DNA of 64,000 nt from Bacteroidota bacterium (lineage in GTDB: Bacteria; Bacteroidota; Ignavibacteria; UBA10030; UBA8401), in NCBI GenBank assembly GCA_030679145.1, contig JAUXTU010000116.1, forward strand, positions 1 to 64,000, given 5' to 3'. The position numbers were made by a program, and so were the translations under genes. The notes under the pieces were generated by a model. That model did not search any database, was not told the DNA's origin, and saw only the letters and a list, made by a program, of their open reading frames with translations. Shown in pieces: positions 35,633 to 45,939 of the stretch. The first letter of the stretch is position 1. Each line of letters opens with the position of its first letter.

Positions 35633-37053
35633 TGAAAAAAATCACCGCATCGGATCTAAAAAAAATGACCGGCGTTGAGCTTGTCAATCAAGAACTATTG
35701 AAGCGAAGAGTGATCTCCGGCGTTTCAACCGATTCCCGCGCAGTGAAAAAGAATGATCTCTTTTTTGCATTGAAAGGGGAGAAATTCGACGCGCATGAGT
35801 TTATCGATTCGGTTGTAAAAGCAGAAGCCGTCGCGATTGTTGTTCATCGCGAGTGGGCACGGAAAAACGATAAGTATTTTCGAACATTCCCATGCGTATT
35901 TGCTATTGTGAATGACACAACCGTTGCATTTGGTGAACTTGCCCGAATCTATCGCCGGAAATTTGATATTCCCGTTATAGCAATTGGCGGAAGCAATGGA
36001 AAAACGACAACGAAAGAAATGGTTAACGCAGTTCTGCGGACAACATATAATGTGTTGAGCACGGAAGGAAATCTGAACAATCACATTGGTGTCCCGCAGA
36101 CATTGTTTCGTTTGACATCAAAGCATGATGTTGCCGTTGTTGAAATAGGAACGAATCATTTCGGTGAAGTGAAATATTTATGTGAAATCGCCGAACCGAC
36201 ACACGGTTTAATTACTAACATCGGTAAAGAGCATTTGGAATTTTTTGGCGATGAAGATGGTGTTGCCAAAGAAGAATTGGAATTGTTCAATTATTTGAAC
36301 AGTCATCACGGGATTGCATTTGTCAACTGCGACGATCGGTATGTTGAAACCGGTTCAAAGAAATTGAAGAAGCAAGTCAGCTATGGAATGATGTCAAAAG
36401 CAGACATTCGTGCAAAGAAAATTCATACAAATGAACTCGGTCAATCCAAATTCGAGATCGTGTGGCAGAAAAAAAATATTTTGTACAGTGTCTCTCTTGA
36501 GGTTCCTGGATTGCATAATGTAATGAATGCGCTTGCAGCAAGCGCTGTAGGATTAACATTGCGAGTGAAGGCAAAAAAAATCACCGAAGCTTTGGAGCAT
36601 TTTTCTTCAACGTCGAAACGAATGGAAGTGCTGCCGAAAAACGGAATCACTATTCTGAATGATACGTACAATTCGAATCCCGATTCCGTGATTGTTGCGT
36701 TAAAGACGTTGACATTGTTCAACACAAATGCAAAAAAGATCGTTGTCCTTGGCGATATGCGGGAACTTGGCGAAGCATCGAAACGAGAGCATACGAATAT
36801 CGGGGTTATTGTGGCAGAAATGAAATTCAATCATTTGTTTACTGTCGGACCATTTTCGAAATATACCAGCGAAGCTTTTGGTTCGACTGCAAAACATTTT
36901 GAATCAAAAGACGAACTTTCAAATGAATTGAGAAAAATATTGAAACCGGGTGATGTTGTGTTGGTAAAAGGCTCACGCGGAATGAAGATGGAAGATATTG
37001 TTTATCAATTGACTCAAAGTAACGGACAATTGAACGTAAAGGATGCGCATTAA
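35632..37053 (+). CDS. murF: UDP-N-acetylmuramoyl-tripeptide-D-alanyl-D-alanine ligase MurF
   Basis: Adds D-Ala-D-Ala to complete the UDP-MurNAc-pentapeptide. ATP-binding site GGSNGKTTTKEMV at about 121-133, NDTYNSNPDSV in the last third, and LGDMRELGE and VKGSRGMKME are characteristic. 473 residues. TAATG overlap with murE and a one-base overlap with mraY show translational coupling. The D-Ala-D-Ala ligase (ddl) that makes its substrate is not in the cluster. Confidence 0.95.
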   Translation: MKKITASDLKKMTGVELVNQELLKRRVISGVSTDSRAVKKNDLFFALKGEKFDAHEFIDSVVKAEAVAIVVHREWARKNDKYFRTFPCVFAIVNDTTVAFGELARIYRRKFDIPVIAIGGSNGKTTTKEMVNAVLRTTYNVLSTEGNLNNHIGVPQTLFRLTSKHDVAVVEIGTNHFGEVKYLCEIAEPTHGLITNIGKEHLEFFGDEDGVAKEELELFNYLNSHHGIAFVNCDDRYVETGSKKLKKQVSYGMMSKADIRAKKIHTNELGQSKFEIVWQKKNILYSVSLEVPGLHNVMNALAASAVGLTLRVKAKKITEALEHFSSTSKRMEVLPKNGITILNDTYNSNPDSVIVALKTLTLFNTNAKKIVVLGDMRELGEASKREHTNIGVIVAEMKFNHLFTVGPFSKYTSEAFGSTAKHFESKDELSNELRKILKPGDVVLVKGSRGMKMEDIVYQLTQSNGQLNVKDAH

Positions 37054-38168
37054 TGCTTTATCATCTGTTGTATTGGGTCGAACAAATGTATCATCCGCCG
37101 GGATTTGGCGTTGTGAAGTATCTAACATTTCGTGCGGCAATGGCAGCAATAACTGCGCTCTTCATCAGTTTTATCATCGGTGGCAAAGTGATAAAATTGT
37201 TAAAGGAAAAAGGAATTGTTACAACATATCGCGAAGGTTCTCCGGAAAAACATAAGTTAAAAGCGGGAACACCGATGATGGGAGGAATTATTGTTATTGC
37301 CTCTGTTCTGATCCCTGTTTTGTTGTGGGGAGATTTGACGAACACGTATGTACAGTTAATTCTTTTTGTTACAACGGGTCTTGGAGTTGTTGGGTTTATG
37401 GATGATTACCTTAAGATCGTAAAGAAGAAAAAAGAAGGGCTTATTGGTTGGTACAAAATTGTCGGACAGGTTACTATTGGATTGGTGCTGGGGTACGTAC
37501 TGTATTCGATGCCGGAATTAAAAGCGATCAACGCAAATACTGTAACAACGGTTCCGTTCTTAAAAAATTATGAATTTAATTTCGGAATATTTTATATCCC
37601 GCTCGTCATTTTTATCATCACGGCAACATCCAATGCGGTGAATCTTACTGATGGACTGGATGGTCTTGCCATTGGAACTTCCGGTATTGTTGCGTTCACA
37701 CTTGGTATTATCGTATACATTTCCGGCAATATAGAATTCAGTAATTATCTCAACATTATTTATCTACGCGGGAATGGAGAGCTGATTGTTTTTTGTATTG
37801 CTCTCGTTGGTGCATCGCTTGGGTTTTTGTGGTATAACTCATATCCGGCACAAATATTTATGGGCGATACCGGTTCGCTGGCACTCGGCGGTGCGATTGG
37901 AGCATTAACAGTGATGGCAAAGAAAGAATTGATTCTGCCAATCCTTGGCGGAGTATTTTTTCTTGAAACTGTTTCGGTAATCTCACAGCGTTTGTATTTC
38001 AAATACACAAAGAAAAAATATGGTGAAGGGCGGCGGATCTTTAAAATGGCACCGATCCATCACCATTTTGAATTACTTGGATGGCAGGAACCAAAGATTG
38101 TTACACGGTTCTATATCATTGCAATTCTTTTAATGATCTTAAGTTTAACAACATTCAAAGTGCGGTAA
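37053..38168 (+). CDS. mraY: Phospho-N-acetylmuramoyl-pentapeptide transferase MraY
   Basis: Integral membrane enzyme (371 residues, about ten helices) that makes lipid I from UDP-MurNAc-pentapeptide and undecaprenyl phosphate. Conserved cytoplasmic motifs: HKLKAGTPMMGG, FMDDYLKIVKKKKEGL (aspartate pair), NAVNLTDGLDGLA, MGDTGSLALGG and PIHHHFE. Start codon overlaps the murF stop. Confidence 0.96.
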   Translation: MLYHLLYWVEQMYHPPGFGVVKYLTFRAAMAAITALFISFIIGGKVIKLLKEKGIVTTYREGSPEKHKLKAGTPMMGGIIVIASVLIPVLLWGDLTNTYVQLILFVTTGLGVVGFMDDYLKIVKKKKEGLIGWYKIVGQVTIGLVLGYVLYSMPELKAINANTVTTVPFLKNYEFNFGIFYIPLVIFIITATSNAVNLTDGLDGLAIGTSGIVAFTLGIIVYISGNIEFSNYLNIIYLRGNGELIVFCIALVGASLGFLWYNSYPAQIFMGDTGSLALGGAIGALTVMAKKELILPILGGVFFLETVSVISQRLYFKYTKKKYGEGRRIFKMAPIHHHFELLGWQEPKIVTRFYIIAILLMILSLTTFKVR

Positions 38169-38176
38169 AAAGAAAC

Positions 38177-39562
38177 GTGAACATTGAAGAGCTACGGAAT
38201 AAAAAAATAAGTGTAATTGGTGCAGAGCGAAGCGGGGTTGCAGTTGCATTGTTGTTACATTCAAAAAATGCAAATGTGTTCGTCAGTGATTTTGGTAAGA
38301 GTGAAAGTACGCAGCAGCATATCACTGAACTTCGCAGATCGAATATCGAATGCGAATTCGGCGGACATAGTGAACGTGTATATAATTGTTCGTTGATGGT
38401 GATCAGTCCGGGTGTTCCGATGAACGCGCCGGTGGTAGTAGAAGCACAAAAGCGTGGAATAAAAGTCGTTGCAGAGATAGAGGTTGCAAGTTGGTTTTGT
38501 AAAGGTTCAATTATTGCGATAACAGGCAGTAACGGAAAAACAACCACCACCACATTACTCGGGAGGATTTTTAGCGATGCAAAGAAAAAACACGTTGTTG
38601 CGGGTAACATTGGAACGGCATTCTCATCACTCGTTCTGGACGTTGATCAAGAAACTGTTGTCGTTCTGGAAGTGAGCAGTTTTCAATTGGATTTTATTGA
38701 TACGTTTCGTCCGAACATTGCAGTTATTTTGAACATCACGCAGAATCATCTTGATCGATATGACAATTCGATGGAAAAATATGCTGAGTCCAAGATGCGG
38801 ATTGTGATGAATCAAACAGCAGATGATATTTTAATTTGCAATGCGACTGATGAGTGGACAAAAAGAAAAGTTCAAAATGCAAAGTCAAAAGTTTATCAGT
38901 TTAATATCACGCGAAACATTGAAAATAGTGCTTTTGCGGAAGATGGTATCCTAAAGACAAAAATTGCAAACGATGTTCAACCAATAATCGCTATTGATGA
39001 TATTTCCATTAAAGGGGAACATAATCTTCAAAATGCAATGGCGGCAACGCTTGCGGCTCAATTGGTGGGAGTAAAACCGGCATACATCAAATCAACGCTA
39101 AGAAATTTCAAAGGAGTTGAGCATCGCCAGGAATTTGTGCGAGAAGTGAATGGAATAAAATATGTCAACAATTCCAAAGCGACGACCGTTGAGGCAGTTG
39201 AAATGTCATTAAAAAGCTACGATGAACCGATCGTGCTGGTTATGGGTGGAAAAGATAAAGGGAATGATTACTCAACGATCTATGATCTGGTAAAACAAAA
39301 AGTGAAAGCAATTGTTGCGACAGGGGATTCGGCAGACATCATTGTTAAAAATTTTGAAAATAAGGTTGCCGTGAGAAAAGTAGAAACAATCGGTGAAATG
39401 AAACCAAATGTAGAATCAATGCAAAAAACAATTGATATGGCGACATCATTAGCTGCAAAAGGAGATGTTGTTCTTTTATCTCCGGCATGCACATCGTTTG
39501 ATTGGTTCAAAGATTATGAAGAGCGCGGAATAATTTTTAAACAATTGGTAAATCGTTTATAA
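38177..39562 (+). CDS. murD: UDP-N-acetylmuramoylalanine-D-glutamate ligase MurD
   Basis: Adds D-glutamate to UDP-MurNAc-L-Ala. The GTG at 38177 gives the usual opening of this family (VNIEELRNKKISVIGAERSG) and lies eight bases after mraY; the track start at 38081 would overlap mraY by 88 bases. GSNGKTTTTTLL is the ATP loop, NITQNHLDRY the next conserved segment, and NNSKATTVEAVEMSL and LLSPACTSFDWF end the protein. About 461 residues. Confidence 0.94.
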   Translation: MNIEELRNKKISVIGAERSGVAVALLLHSKNANVFVSDFGKSESTQQHITELRRSNIECEFGGHSERVYNCSLMVISPGVPMNAPVVVEAQKRGIKVVAEIEVASWFCKGSIIAITGSNGKTTTTTLLGRIFSDAKKKHVVAGNIGTAFSSLVLDVDQETVVVLEVSSFQLDFIDTFRPNIAVILNITQNHLDRYDNSMEKYAESKMRIVMNQTADDILICNATDEWTKRKVQNAKSKVYQFNITRNIENSAFAEDGILKTKIANDVQPIIAIDDISIKGEHNLQNAMAATLAAQLVGVKPAYIKSTLRNFKGVEHRQEFVREVNGIKYVNNSKATTVEAVEMSLKSYDEPIVLVMGGKDKGNDYSTIYDLVKQKVKAIVATGDSADIIVKNFENKVAVRKVETIGEMKPNVESMQKTIDMATSLAAKGDVVLLSPACTSFDWFKDYEERGIIFKQLVNRL

Positions 39563-40735
39563 ATGGCATCAGATAGAAATCATATTGACCGAATCACTTT
39601 GTTCGTTGTCCTCGTTTTGATGGTAGCGAGTACAGTGGTTGTTTATAGTGCATCATCAACGTGGGCAATGCAGAAAATGCAGTCCGCCAGCGGCTTAGTG
39701 AACAAACACATTGCAAAAATCCTTATCGGATTAGTTGTGATGTTTTTCGCAATCAATATGGATTACAAAAAATATAAACCGTTGACAAAATGGGTGCTGA
39801 TCGGATCAATTCTTTTATTGGTGGCAACACGAGTGTTGGGTGGTGAAGTAAAAGGAGCAGCGCGCTGGTTATCGATCGGCGGGTTCAGTCTGCAGCCGTC
39901 CGAGATAGCAAAATTTGCTCTGCTGTTTCATCTGGCATATTTACTTTCAAACAAACGTGAGAAACTTGCAGACTTCAAGACCGGATTCATGCCGTTAATG
40001 GTCTGGATCGGTTTAGTTGTTGTGTTAGTGATGGTTCAGCCGAATTTTAGCACTGGTTCGATCATCTTTGTTTTAGGAATGATCTTAGTGTTTGTCGGCG
40101 GAGCGAGAATAAAACATGTATTTCTTTCGTTATGCGCATTGATACCGGCGCTGCTTGTTTATATGGTGAGTGCTCCGTACAGAATGAAACGAATCCTATC
40201 GTATGTTGGATTTGGAAATGATGAAACGGTGACATCGACCGCAAACTATCAATTGCTTCAAGGAATCATCGGTTTTGGCAACGGAGGGATTTTTGGTGTC
40301 GGAATGGGACAAAGTAAACAGCGTGATTTGTTCCTTCCTGAATCGTACGGTGATTTTATTTTCTCTATCGTTGGTGAAGAATACGGATTGATCGGAACAA
40401 TAATTTTTATGGGTTTATTCTTGATGATCCTTTTGCGCGGATTGAAAATTGCCAAGTATGCTCCGGATGATTTTGGGAAATATCTCGCAATCGGAATTAC
40501 GTCAACAGTTGTCTTGTATGCAATTGCAAACGCATTAGTGACGCTCGGTCTTGCGCCGACAACAGGTGTTCCAATGCCGTTCGTCAGTTACGGAGGAACA
40601 GCAATTATATTTTCTTCATTTGCAGTCGGAGTGCTATTGAATATTTCGTCGCAGACCGATCTTCACCCGCGTGAACGGGTATTTGTTGAACAATCGAGCG
40701 TAAATATTGAACCGGCGGTTGGAAAAATTTATTAA
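39563..40735 (+). CDS. ftsW: Peptidoglycan glycosyltransferase FtsW
   Basis: SEDS-family polymerase that makes glycan strands at the septum with FtsI. 390 residues, about ten transmembrane helices. LGGEVKGAARWLSIGGFSLQPSEIAKF and the late GVPMPFVSYGGTAIIFSSFAVG are the family signatures. Starts directly after murD. RodA would be the alternative, but location in the dcw cluster between murD and murG supports FtsW. Confidence 0.93.
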   Translation: MASDRNHIDRITLFVVLVLMVASTVVVYSASSTWAMQKMQSASGLVNKHIAKILIGLVVMFFAINMDYKKYKPLTKWVLIGSILLLVATRVLGGEVKGAARWLSIGGFSLQPSEIAKFALLFHLAYLLSNKREKLADFKTGFMPLMVWIGLVVVLVMVQPNFSTGSIIFVLGMILVFVGGARIKHVFLSLCALIPALLVYMVSAPYRMKRILSYVGFGNDETVTSTANYQLLQGIIGFGNGGIFGVGMGQSKQRDLFLPESYGDFIFSIVGEEYGLIGTIIFMGLFLMILLRGLKIAKYAPDDFGKYLAIGITSTVVLYAIANALVTLGLAPTTGVPMPFVSYGGTAIIFSSFAVGVLLNISSQTDLHPRERVFVEQSSVNIEPAVGKIY

Positions 40736-40739
40736 GATT

Positions 40740-41822
40740 ATGACAGTCCTTTTTGCTGGCGGCGGAACTGGTGGACATTTGTATCCTGCAATTGCAATTG
40801 CAGAAGAGATATTAAAGCAAGATTCAAACGCAAAGATCGTTTTTGTTGGAACAAAAAGTAAAATTGAAGCGCGCGTTGTTCCGCAAAAAGGATTTGAGTT
40901 CCATACAATATGGATCAGCGGGTTTAGCAGAAGATTGAAGATTGACAATATTATTTTTCCTTTAAAAGTTTTTATTTCTTTGATTCAATCGTTCCTTGTC
41001 ATAAAAAAAATAAAACCAAATGTTGTTGTAGGAACCGGCGGATATGTATGCGGGCCGATATTGTTTGTTGCATCGTTACTTGGCATCCCGACAGTTGTTC
41101 ATGAAAGCAACAGTTACCCGGGTGCAACCACAAGAATGCTGGCAAAACGAGTTTCAAAAGTAATTGTCCAATTCGATGTGACGAAACGATGGCTTTCAAC
41201 TAAAGCGTCGGTTGAGGTTCTTGGAAATCCGACTCGTGAAGAATTATCGTTGATTACCCGAAGAGAAGGATGTGAATTCTTCAAACTCGATTCGAACAAA
41301 AAAACAATATTTGTGTTTGGGGGAAGCCTCGGAGCGTCATCGATCAACAAAGTAATGCCGGAAATTGTGAACGATGCAATTGCACATGATTATCAAATTA
41401 TTTGGCAGACAGGTGAAACGGATTGGCAGTCGGCGGAAAAAATTCAACAGCATAAAAATATTAAAGTGATGAAGTATGTTGATAGAATGGATTGCGGATA
41501 CGCAGCATCAGATATCGTGGTGAGTCGTTCGGGAGCAACAACGCTTGCTGAATTAACGCGCATTGGCAAACCGGCAATTCTTGTTCCGTATCCGTTTGCA
41601 GCAGCGAATCATCAGGTAATGAATGCCGAAACATTGGTGGATGCGGGTGCAGCGGTAATGATCAAGGATTCTGAATTACAGCAAAAACTTCTTCCATCAA
41701 TTCGTGAATTGTTGTTTGATGATGTAAAACAGAAGGTTATGCAGGAAAGAAGTTTGAAACTTGGGAAACCAAATGCAGGAAAAGAGATCGCTCAAAGAAT
41801 AATTTCACTCTTAAAGCAGTAG
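40740..41822 (+). CDS. murG: UDP-N-acetylglucosamine-lipid I transferase MurG
   Basis: Converts lipid I to lipid II on the inner membrane face. The ATG at 40740 is four bases after ftsW and opens with TVLFAGGGTGGHLYPA, the N-terminal glycine-rich loop expected at residues 7-15. Other motifs: GGYVCGP, HESNSYPG, and the donor site SRSGATTLAE with PYPFAAANHQ. 360 residues. Start upstream (40707) would overlap ftsW. Confidence 0.95.
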   Translation: MTVLFAGGGTGGHLYPAIAIAEEILKQDSNAKIVFVGTKSKIEARVVPQKGFEFHTIWISGFSRRLKIDNIIFPLKVFISLIQSFLVIKKIKPNVVVGTGGYVCGPILFVASLLGIPTVVHESNSYPGATTRMLAKRVSKVIVQFDVTKRWLSTKASVEVLGNPTREELSLITRREGCEFFKLDSNKKTIFVFGGSLGASSINKVMPEIVNDAIAHDYQIIWQTGETDWQSAEKIQQHKNIKVMKYVDRMDCGYAASDIVVSRSGATTLAELTRIGKPAILVPYPFAAANHQVMNAETLVDAGAAVMIKDSELQQKLLPSIRELLFDDVKQKVMQERSLKLGKPNAGKEIAQRIISLLKQ

Positions 41823-41856
41823 CACAGATTAGTATAAAAAATATAATAATTAGGTA

Positions 41857-42342
41857 ATGCAGAACGAATTCAAATACAAATTAGATTTTTACTATCAGCA
41901 GGCATTGATCTATCTGCTGACATTGATCATTTATGCGGGGGTTAGAGGAACATTTTTTGCGAATAACTTCACTCTGGTTTTCAGTGACCCAATTTTATAT
42001 GTGATTGTATTTTTTGTTGGTATCGCATTCATCACACTATTCTTAAACAGGATCCGTGATAAAAAATTGATCGTGACCGAAAAGGAGATTGTATTTCAAC
42101 ACCGATTCAACAAACGTGCTATTTCTATCAGCGATATTGAATGGATCCATATTGGAAAAGAGCGTTCCGTACAAACAGCAGGGCGATTCCAGATCATAAA
42201 CATCAAAACAAAACACCGTCTTAGAGTTTATCGCATTCGTTTGGGACGATATGAACGGGAAAAGGAATTGTTGCAATTGATCGAACAGATTGGTGAGCAA
42301 GTTCCAAAAAGAAGTAAGCGGTTTCAATTCAGGAAAAAATAA
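41857..42342 (+). CDS. Unknown two-helix membrane protein with a PH-like domain, inserted between murG and murC
   Basis: 161 residues: two hydrophobic segments (about 16-35 and 45-63) then a basic, beta-rich C-terminal part (DKKLIVTEKEIVFQHRFNKRAISISDIEWIHIGKE...) that looks like a bacterial PH domain (the strand-turn-strand before a long helix, ELLQLIEQIGEQV). It is in the same direction with 34 and 28 base gaps, so it is in the operon. Most dcw clusters have no gene here, or murC/murB follows directly. A role in the cell wall is possible only by position. Confidence 0.6.
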   Translation: MQNEFKYKLDFYYQQALIYLLTLIIYAGVRGTFFANNFTLVFSDPILYVIVFFVGIAFITLFLNRIRDKKLIVTEKEIVFQHRFNKRAISISDIEWIHIGKERSVQTAGRFQIINIKTKHRLRVYRIRLGRYEREKELLQLIEQIGEQVPKRSKRFQFRKK

Positions 42343-42370
42343 TCTGTCACAAATTATATGAAGAGAGCAA

Positions 42371-43750
42371 ATGTTTTCATCAATTAAAAAATTACACTTC
42401 GTTGGCATCGGTGGAATTGGAATGAGCGGGATCGCAGAGATTCTTCTCGATCAAGGATTTAAAGTCAGCGGTTCTGACCGCGCAATGAGCGATGTAACAG
42501 AACGATTACAATCTCTCGGCGCAACGATCTTCGAAGGACACAAGGCGGAAAATTTAGCTTCGGATGTTGATACGCTTGTGTACTCTTCAGCTGTTATTAA
42601 CGATAATCCCGAAGTTCAAGAAGCGATCCGGAGAAAAATCCCTATCGTTCGCCGCGCTGAAATGCTTGCAGAAGTGATGCGATTGAAATACGGAGTGGGG
42701 ATTGCGGGAACACATGGAAAAACAACCACAACATCAATGACAAGTTTGGTATTGATGGAAGGCGGACTAGATCCGACCGTGATTGTGGGTGGAAAACTGA
42801 GCGGACTTGGCGGCACCAATGCCCGTCTTGGAAAAGGAGAATTTATTGTTGTTGAAGCTGATGAGTTTGACCGTTCATTTTTATCGTTGACGCCAGCTAT
42901 CGCTGTCATGACAACACTTGAAACCGATCATCTTGATTGTTATCGCGATCTGGAAGATATCAAAGGAGCATTCATTCAATTTGCAAACAAAGTTCCTTTC
43001 TATGGATTTATTGTATTGAATCTTGACGAACCTGCACTCCAAGATATTCTGCCGCAGTTAAGCAAGAAAAAAATTATCACGTACGGATTACAATCGCCGC
43101 AGGCCGATGTGCAAGCGGTTGATATTCACCACAAAGAAAATAAAACCGTCTTTACCGTGCTTCAAGGACATACCGAATTAGGACAAGTAACATTGCAGAT
43201 TCCCGGAAAGCATAATGTGCAAAATGCTTTGGCTGCTATTACCGTCGGTTTGCATCTTGGTGTTTCATTTGAGCATGTAAAAGCAGGAATTGAAAAGTTT
43301 ACCGGAGTATATCGCCGTTGGGAAAAGAAAGGCGAAGCGAAAGGGATTGTTGTGTATGATGATTATGCTCATCACCCGACAGAGTGTAAAGTAACATTAA
43401 GCGGAGTAAAGTCCGGGTGGAGAAATAGAGTGGTTTGTGTATTCCAGCCGCATTTATTTTCACGCACACGCGATTTTTATGAAGATTTCGGCAAAGCATT
43501 CTTGTTCGCTGATGTCTTAGTGGTAACAGATGTATATCCTGCGCGCGAAGAACCGATACAAGGAATTACCGGCGAGTTGATCGTGAATGCAGCAAAACAA
43601 TACGGACATAAAGAAGCACATTATATTCAGGACAAAAAAAATGTTCCCGCATATTTGAAACAAATCACTAAAAGCGGTGATATCGTTATTACGATGGGTG
43701 CCGGTGATATCTGGAAATTCGGAGAACAGTTCCTAAAAGAGTTGAAATAA
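42371..43750 (+). CDS. murC: UDP-N-acetylmuramate-L-alanine ligase MurC
   Basis: First amino acid addition to UDP-MurNAc. Opens with HFVGIGGIGMSGIAEIL, the family N-terminal motif; GIAGTHGKTTTTSM is the ATP loop, LETDHLDCY and DDYAHHPTE (histidine pair) follow, and PHLFSRTRDF is in the last domain. 459 residues. MurB, which makes its substrate and often follows, is not found in the cluster. Confidence 0.95.
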   Translation: MFSSIKKLHFVGIGGIGMSGIAEILLDQGFKVSGSDRAMSDVTERLQSLGATIFEGHKAENLASDVDTLVYSSAVINDNPEVQEAIRRKIPIVRRAEMLAEVMRLKYGVGIAGTHGKTTTTSMTSLVLMEGGLDPTVIVGGKLSGLGGTNARLGKGEFIVVEADEFDRSFLSLTPAIAVMTTLETDHLDCYRDLEDIKGAFIQFANKVPFYGFIVLNLDEPALQDILPQLSKKKIITYGLQSPQADVQAVDIHHKENKTVFTVLQGHTELGQVTLQIPGKHNVQNALAAITVGLHLGVSFEHVKAGIEKFTGVYRRWEKKGEAKGIVVYDDYAHHPTECKVTLSGVKSGWRNRVVCVFQPHLFSRTRDFYEDFGKAFLFADVLVVTDVYPAREEPIQGITGELIVNAAKQYGHKEAHYIQDKKNVPAYLKQITKSGDIVITMGAGDIWKFGEQFLKELK

Positions 43751-43764
43751 TTTATAACTGAATA

Positions 43765-44544
43765 ATGGACAACAATCAACTTATTGGTGAAAAAGACGAA
43801 CAGCAGCCGACCCATGGAAGGCGTGTGTACGTTTATTTCATATTGTTATCAGTTCTTATTATTGCTGTATTTGGTGTAAAAGCAAAATGGCAAAAACATG
43901 TTTCCGTGAGACAAATATCGGTTGAAGGTGTCAGCGTTGTGTCAAAAGAAGAAGTGGTGCGATTGATAAATCTTCCGCCAAACGTTCCGATGTACCAGCT
44001 TGACCTGACGACGATTCAAAAAAATCTTTTGGCCAATAGTTTTATTGAAAATGTGATCGTGCAGCGTGATGCTCCTTCAACATTACGGATTATTATTCAA
44101 GAACGGAAACCATCGGCGATCTTGGTAGCGAATGAACTCTATTATATCGCGGGTGACGGGACAGTGCTTCCGTATATCGCTTCGTCCGAAACATACGATA
44201 TTCCGGTGATTAGCGGAGTTGATTCGTTGAATAAAATAAAAACAGGACAAAAATTGATCAATGCGGATGTTCAGGAAGCGTTAGAGATTATTACAGCATC
44301 AAGGATGACGAGTGAAAATTTATTTCACGCAATTTCGGAGATTCGACTGCGTAAAGGACACGATTTGATTCTCTATTCATTTGAAACCGGAGCACCGATT
44401 ATTTTTGGAAAAGGTGATGCGGTTAAAAAGATGGTGAAACTGGAAGCGTTTTGGCAGAAGTTTTTGCAGAACAATGATACAAAAGATATTCAATACATCG
44501 ACATTCGATTCGACGACCAAGTTGTCGTTTCAAGAAAGTCGTAA
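43765..44544 (+). CDS. ftsQ: Cell division protein FtsQ
   Basis: 259 residues: short cytoplasmic N-terminus, one transmembrane helix (about 22-42), a POTRA domain (about 50-115, VRQISVEGVSVVSKEEVVRLINL) and a beta domain (KPSAILVANELYYIAGDGTVLPY...). Identity in this family is low, but topology and position before ftsA identify it. It recruits the late divisome proteins FtsL, FtsB, FtsW and FtsI. Starts 14 bases after murC. Confidence 0.88.
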   Translation: MDNNQLIGEKDEQQPTHGRRVYVYFILLSVLIIAVFGVKAKWQKHVSVRQISVEGVSVVSKEEVVRLINLPPNVPMYQLDLTTIQKNLLANSFIENVIVQRDAPSTLRIIIQERKPSAILVANELYYIAGDGTVLPYIASSETYDIPVISGVDSLNKIKTGQKLINADVQEALEIITASRMTSENLFHAISEIRLRKGHDLILYSFETGAPIIFGKGDAVKKMVKLEAFWQKFLQNNDTKDIQYIDIRFDDQVVVSRKS

Positions 44545-44605
44545 ATAACATTGTACCGGACACTCCATGATGTGTCTGATACAAGAACTCTCGAAAAGGA
44601 AAACA

Positions 44606-45847
44606 ATGAACGAAAATATTTATGTAGGATTAGATATTGGAACGACAAAGATCTGTGCGATCGTAGCTTCTGTCAGTCCAAATAATGAGATCAACATTCT
44701 TGGCATCGGAAGAAGTAAATCGGAAGGTTTGACGCGCGGAGTGATCACACATATTGAACGCACGGTCGAATCGATCAAAGCTGCCATTCACGAAGCGGAA
44801 GCACAATCCGGTGTGAAAATACAATCCGTTGTTGCCGGAATTGCCGGTGATCATATCCAAAGCTTACAAAGCCGCGGTGTTGTTGCAATCAGCGGAGTGG
44901 ATCAAGAGATCACACAGGCTGATGTGAATCGGTTGATCGAGGATACAAAAAAGATCTCGCTTCCTTCCGACAGAAAAATCCTGCATGTCGTTCCGCAAGA
45001 ATTTATTGTTGACGGTCAAGACGGTGTTTATGAACCGGTGGGAATGGCGGGAGTGAGAATGGAAGCATCAGTCCATATCATTACCGGATTGGTAACGGCA
45101 ACACAAAATATTATTCGATGCGTTCAACGTGCCGGCGTGAGTGTGAGCGATATTGTGCTTGAACCGTTTGCATCGAGTGATGCTGTTCTCGACGGCGAAG
45201 AAAAAGAAGTTGGTGTGGTGTTGATCGATATTGGCGGTGGAACGACCGATATGGCAGTCTTTGCGGACAGAACCATTCGTTACACGGCAGTGATCGGAAT
45301 TGCAGGAAGCAATGTAACGAATGATATCCGCCGCGGCCTCGGAATTTTAACAACGCAGGCAGAAGAAATAAAATTGAAATACGGCCACACGCATATTTCA
45401 TCGATTGCAGAGAATCATTCGTTCACGATTCCGGGGATCGGCGGACGTGACCCGATGACCGTCGATACACAGATGTTGTGTCAGATCGTTCAGCCGCGCA
45501 TGGAAGAGATTCTTGAGATCGCTGCGCTTGAAATAAAACGGTCAGGATATCAAAGACATTTGTCCGCCGGTGTTGTGCTAACTGGAGGCGGAGCGTTAGT
45601 ACAAGGAACAACCGACCTCGCGCGCGAAATACTTGGAATGCCGGTAAAATTAGGAATCCCGCGCGGATTCCGCGGCGGCTTTGTTCGTGAAATTGAAAAT
45701 CCGATGTATGCAACCGGTGTTGGACTTGTACTTCATGCAATTAAAAATCGTGCACGCGGTATTGCCTCCAATGTTGCACAACCAAAAGTTCGCGGCGACA
45801 AACGAAATATTCTTGATAGAATGAAAGGTTGGTTTGATGAACTGTGA
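44606..45847 (+). CDS. ftsA: Cell division protein FtsA
   Basis: Actin-like protein that tethers FtsZ to the membrane. The ATG at 44606 is chosen over the track start (44567): it follows AAAAGGAAAAC and opens with NENIYVGLDIGTTKICAIV, the first phosphate-binding loop. GIDIGGGTTDMAVF-type segment (VVLIDIGGGTTDMA) and VVLTGGGALVQG complete the nucleotide site. The end ILDRMKGWFDEL is the amphipathic C-terminal membrane-binding helix. 413 residues. Confidence 0.95.
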   Translation: MNENIYVGLDIGTTKICAIVASVSPNNEINILGIGRSKSEGLTRGVITHIERTVESIKAAIHEAEAQSGVKIQSVVAGIAGDHIQSLQSRGVVAISGVDQEITQADVNRLIEDTKKISLPSDRKILHVVPQEFIVDGQDGVYEPVGMAGVRMEASVHIITGLVTATQNIIRCVQRAGVSVSDIVLEPFASSDAVLDGEEKEVGVVLIDIGGGTTDMAVFADRTIRYTAVIGIAGSNVTNDIRRGLGILTTQAEEIKLKYGHTHISSIAENHSFTIPGIGGRDPMTVDTQMLCQIVQPRMEEILEIAALEIKRSGYQRHLSAGVVLTGGGALVQGTTDLAREILGMPVKLGIPRGFRGGFVREIENPMYATGVGLVLHAIKNRARGIASNVAQPKVRGDKRNILDRMKGWFDEL

Positions 45848-45939
45848 GTTCAGATGCCGTTGCGATTTTCATATTTTAAAAAATAGAAATTTTATAAATA
45901 ATCATACACTAACATTCACTAACCCAAAAAGGAGTCATT

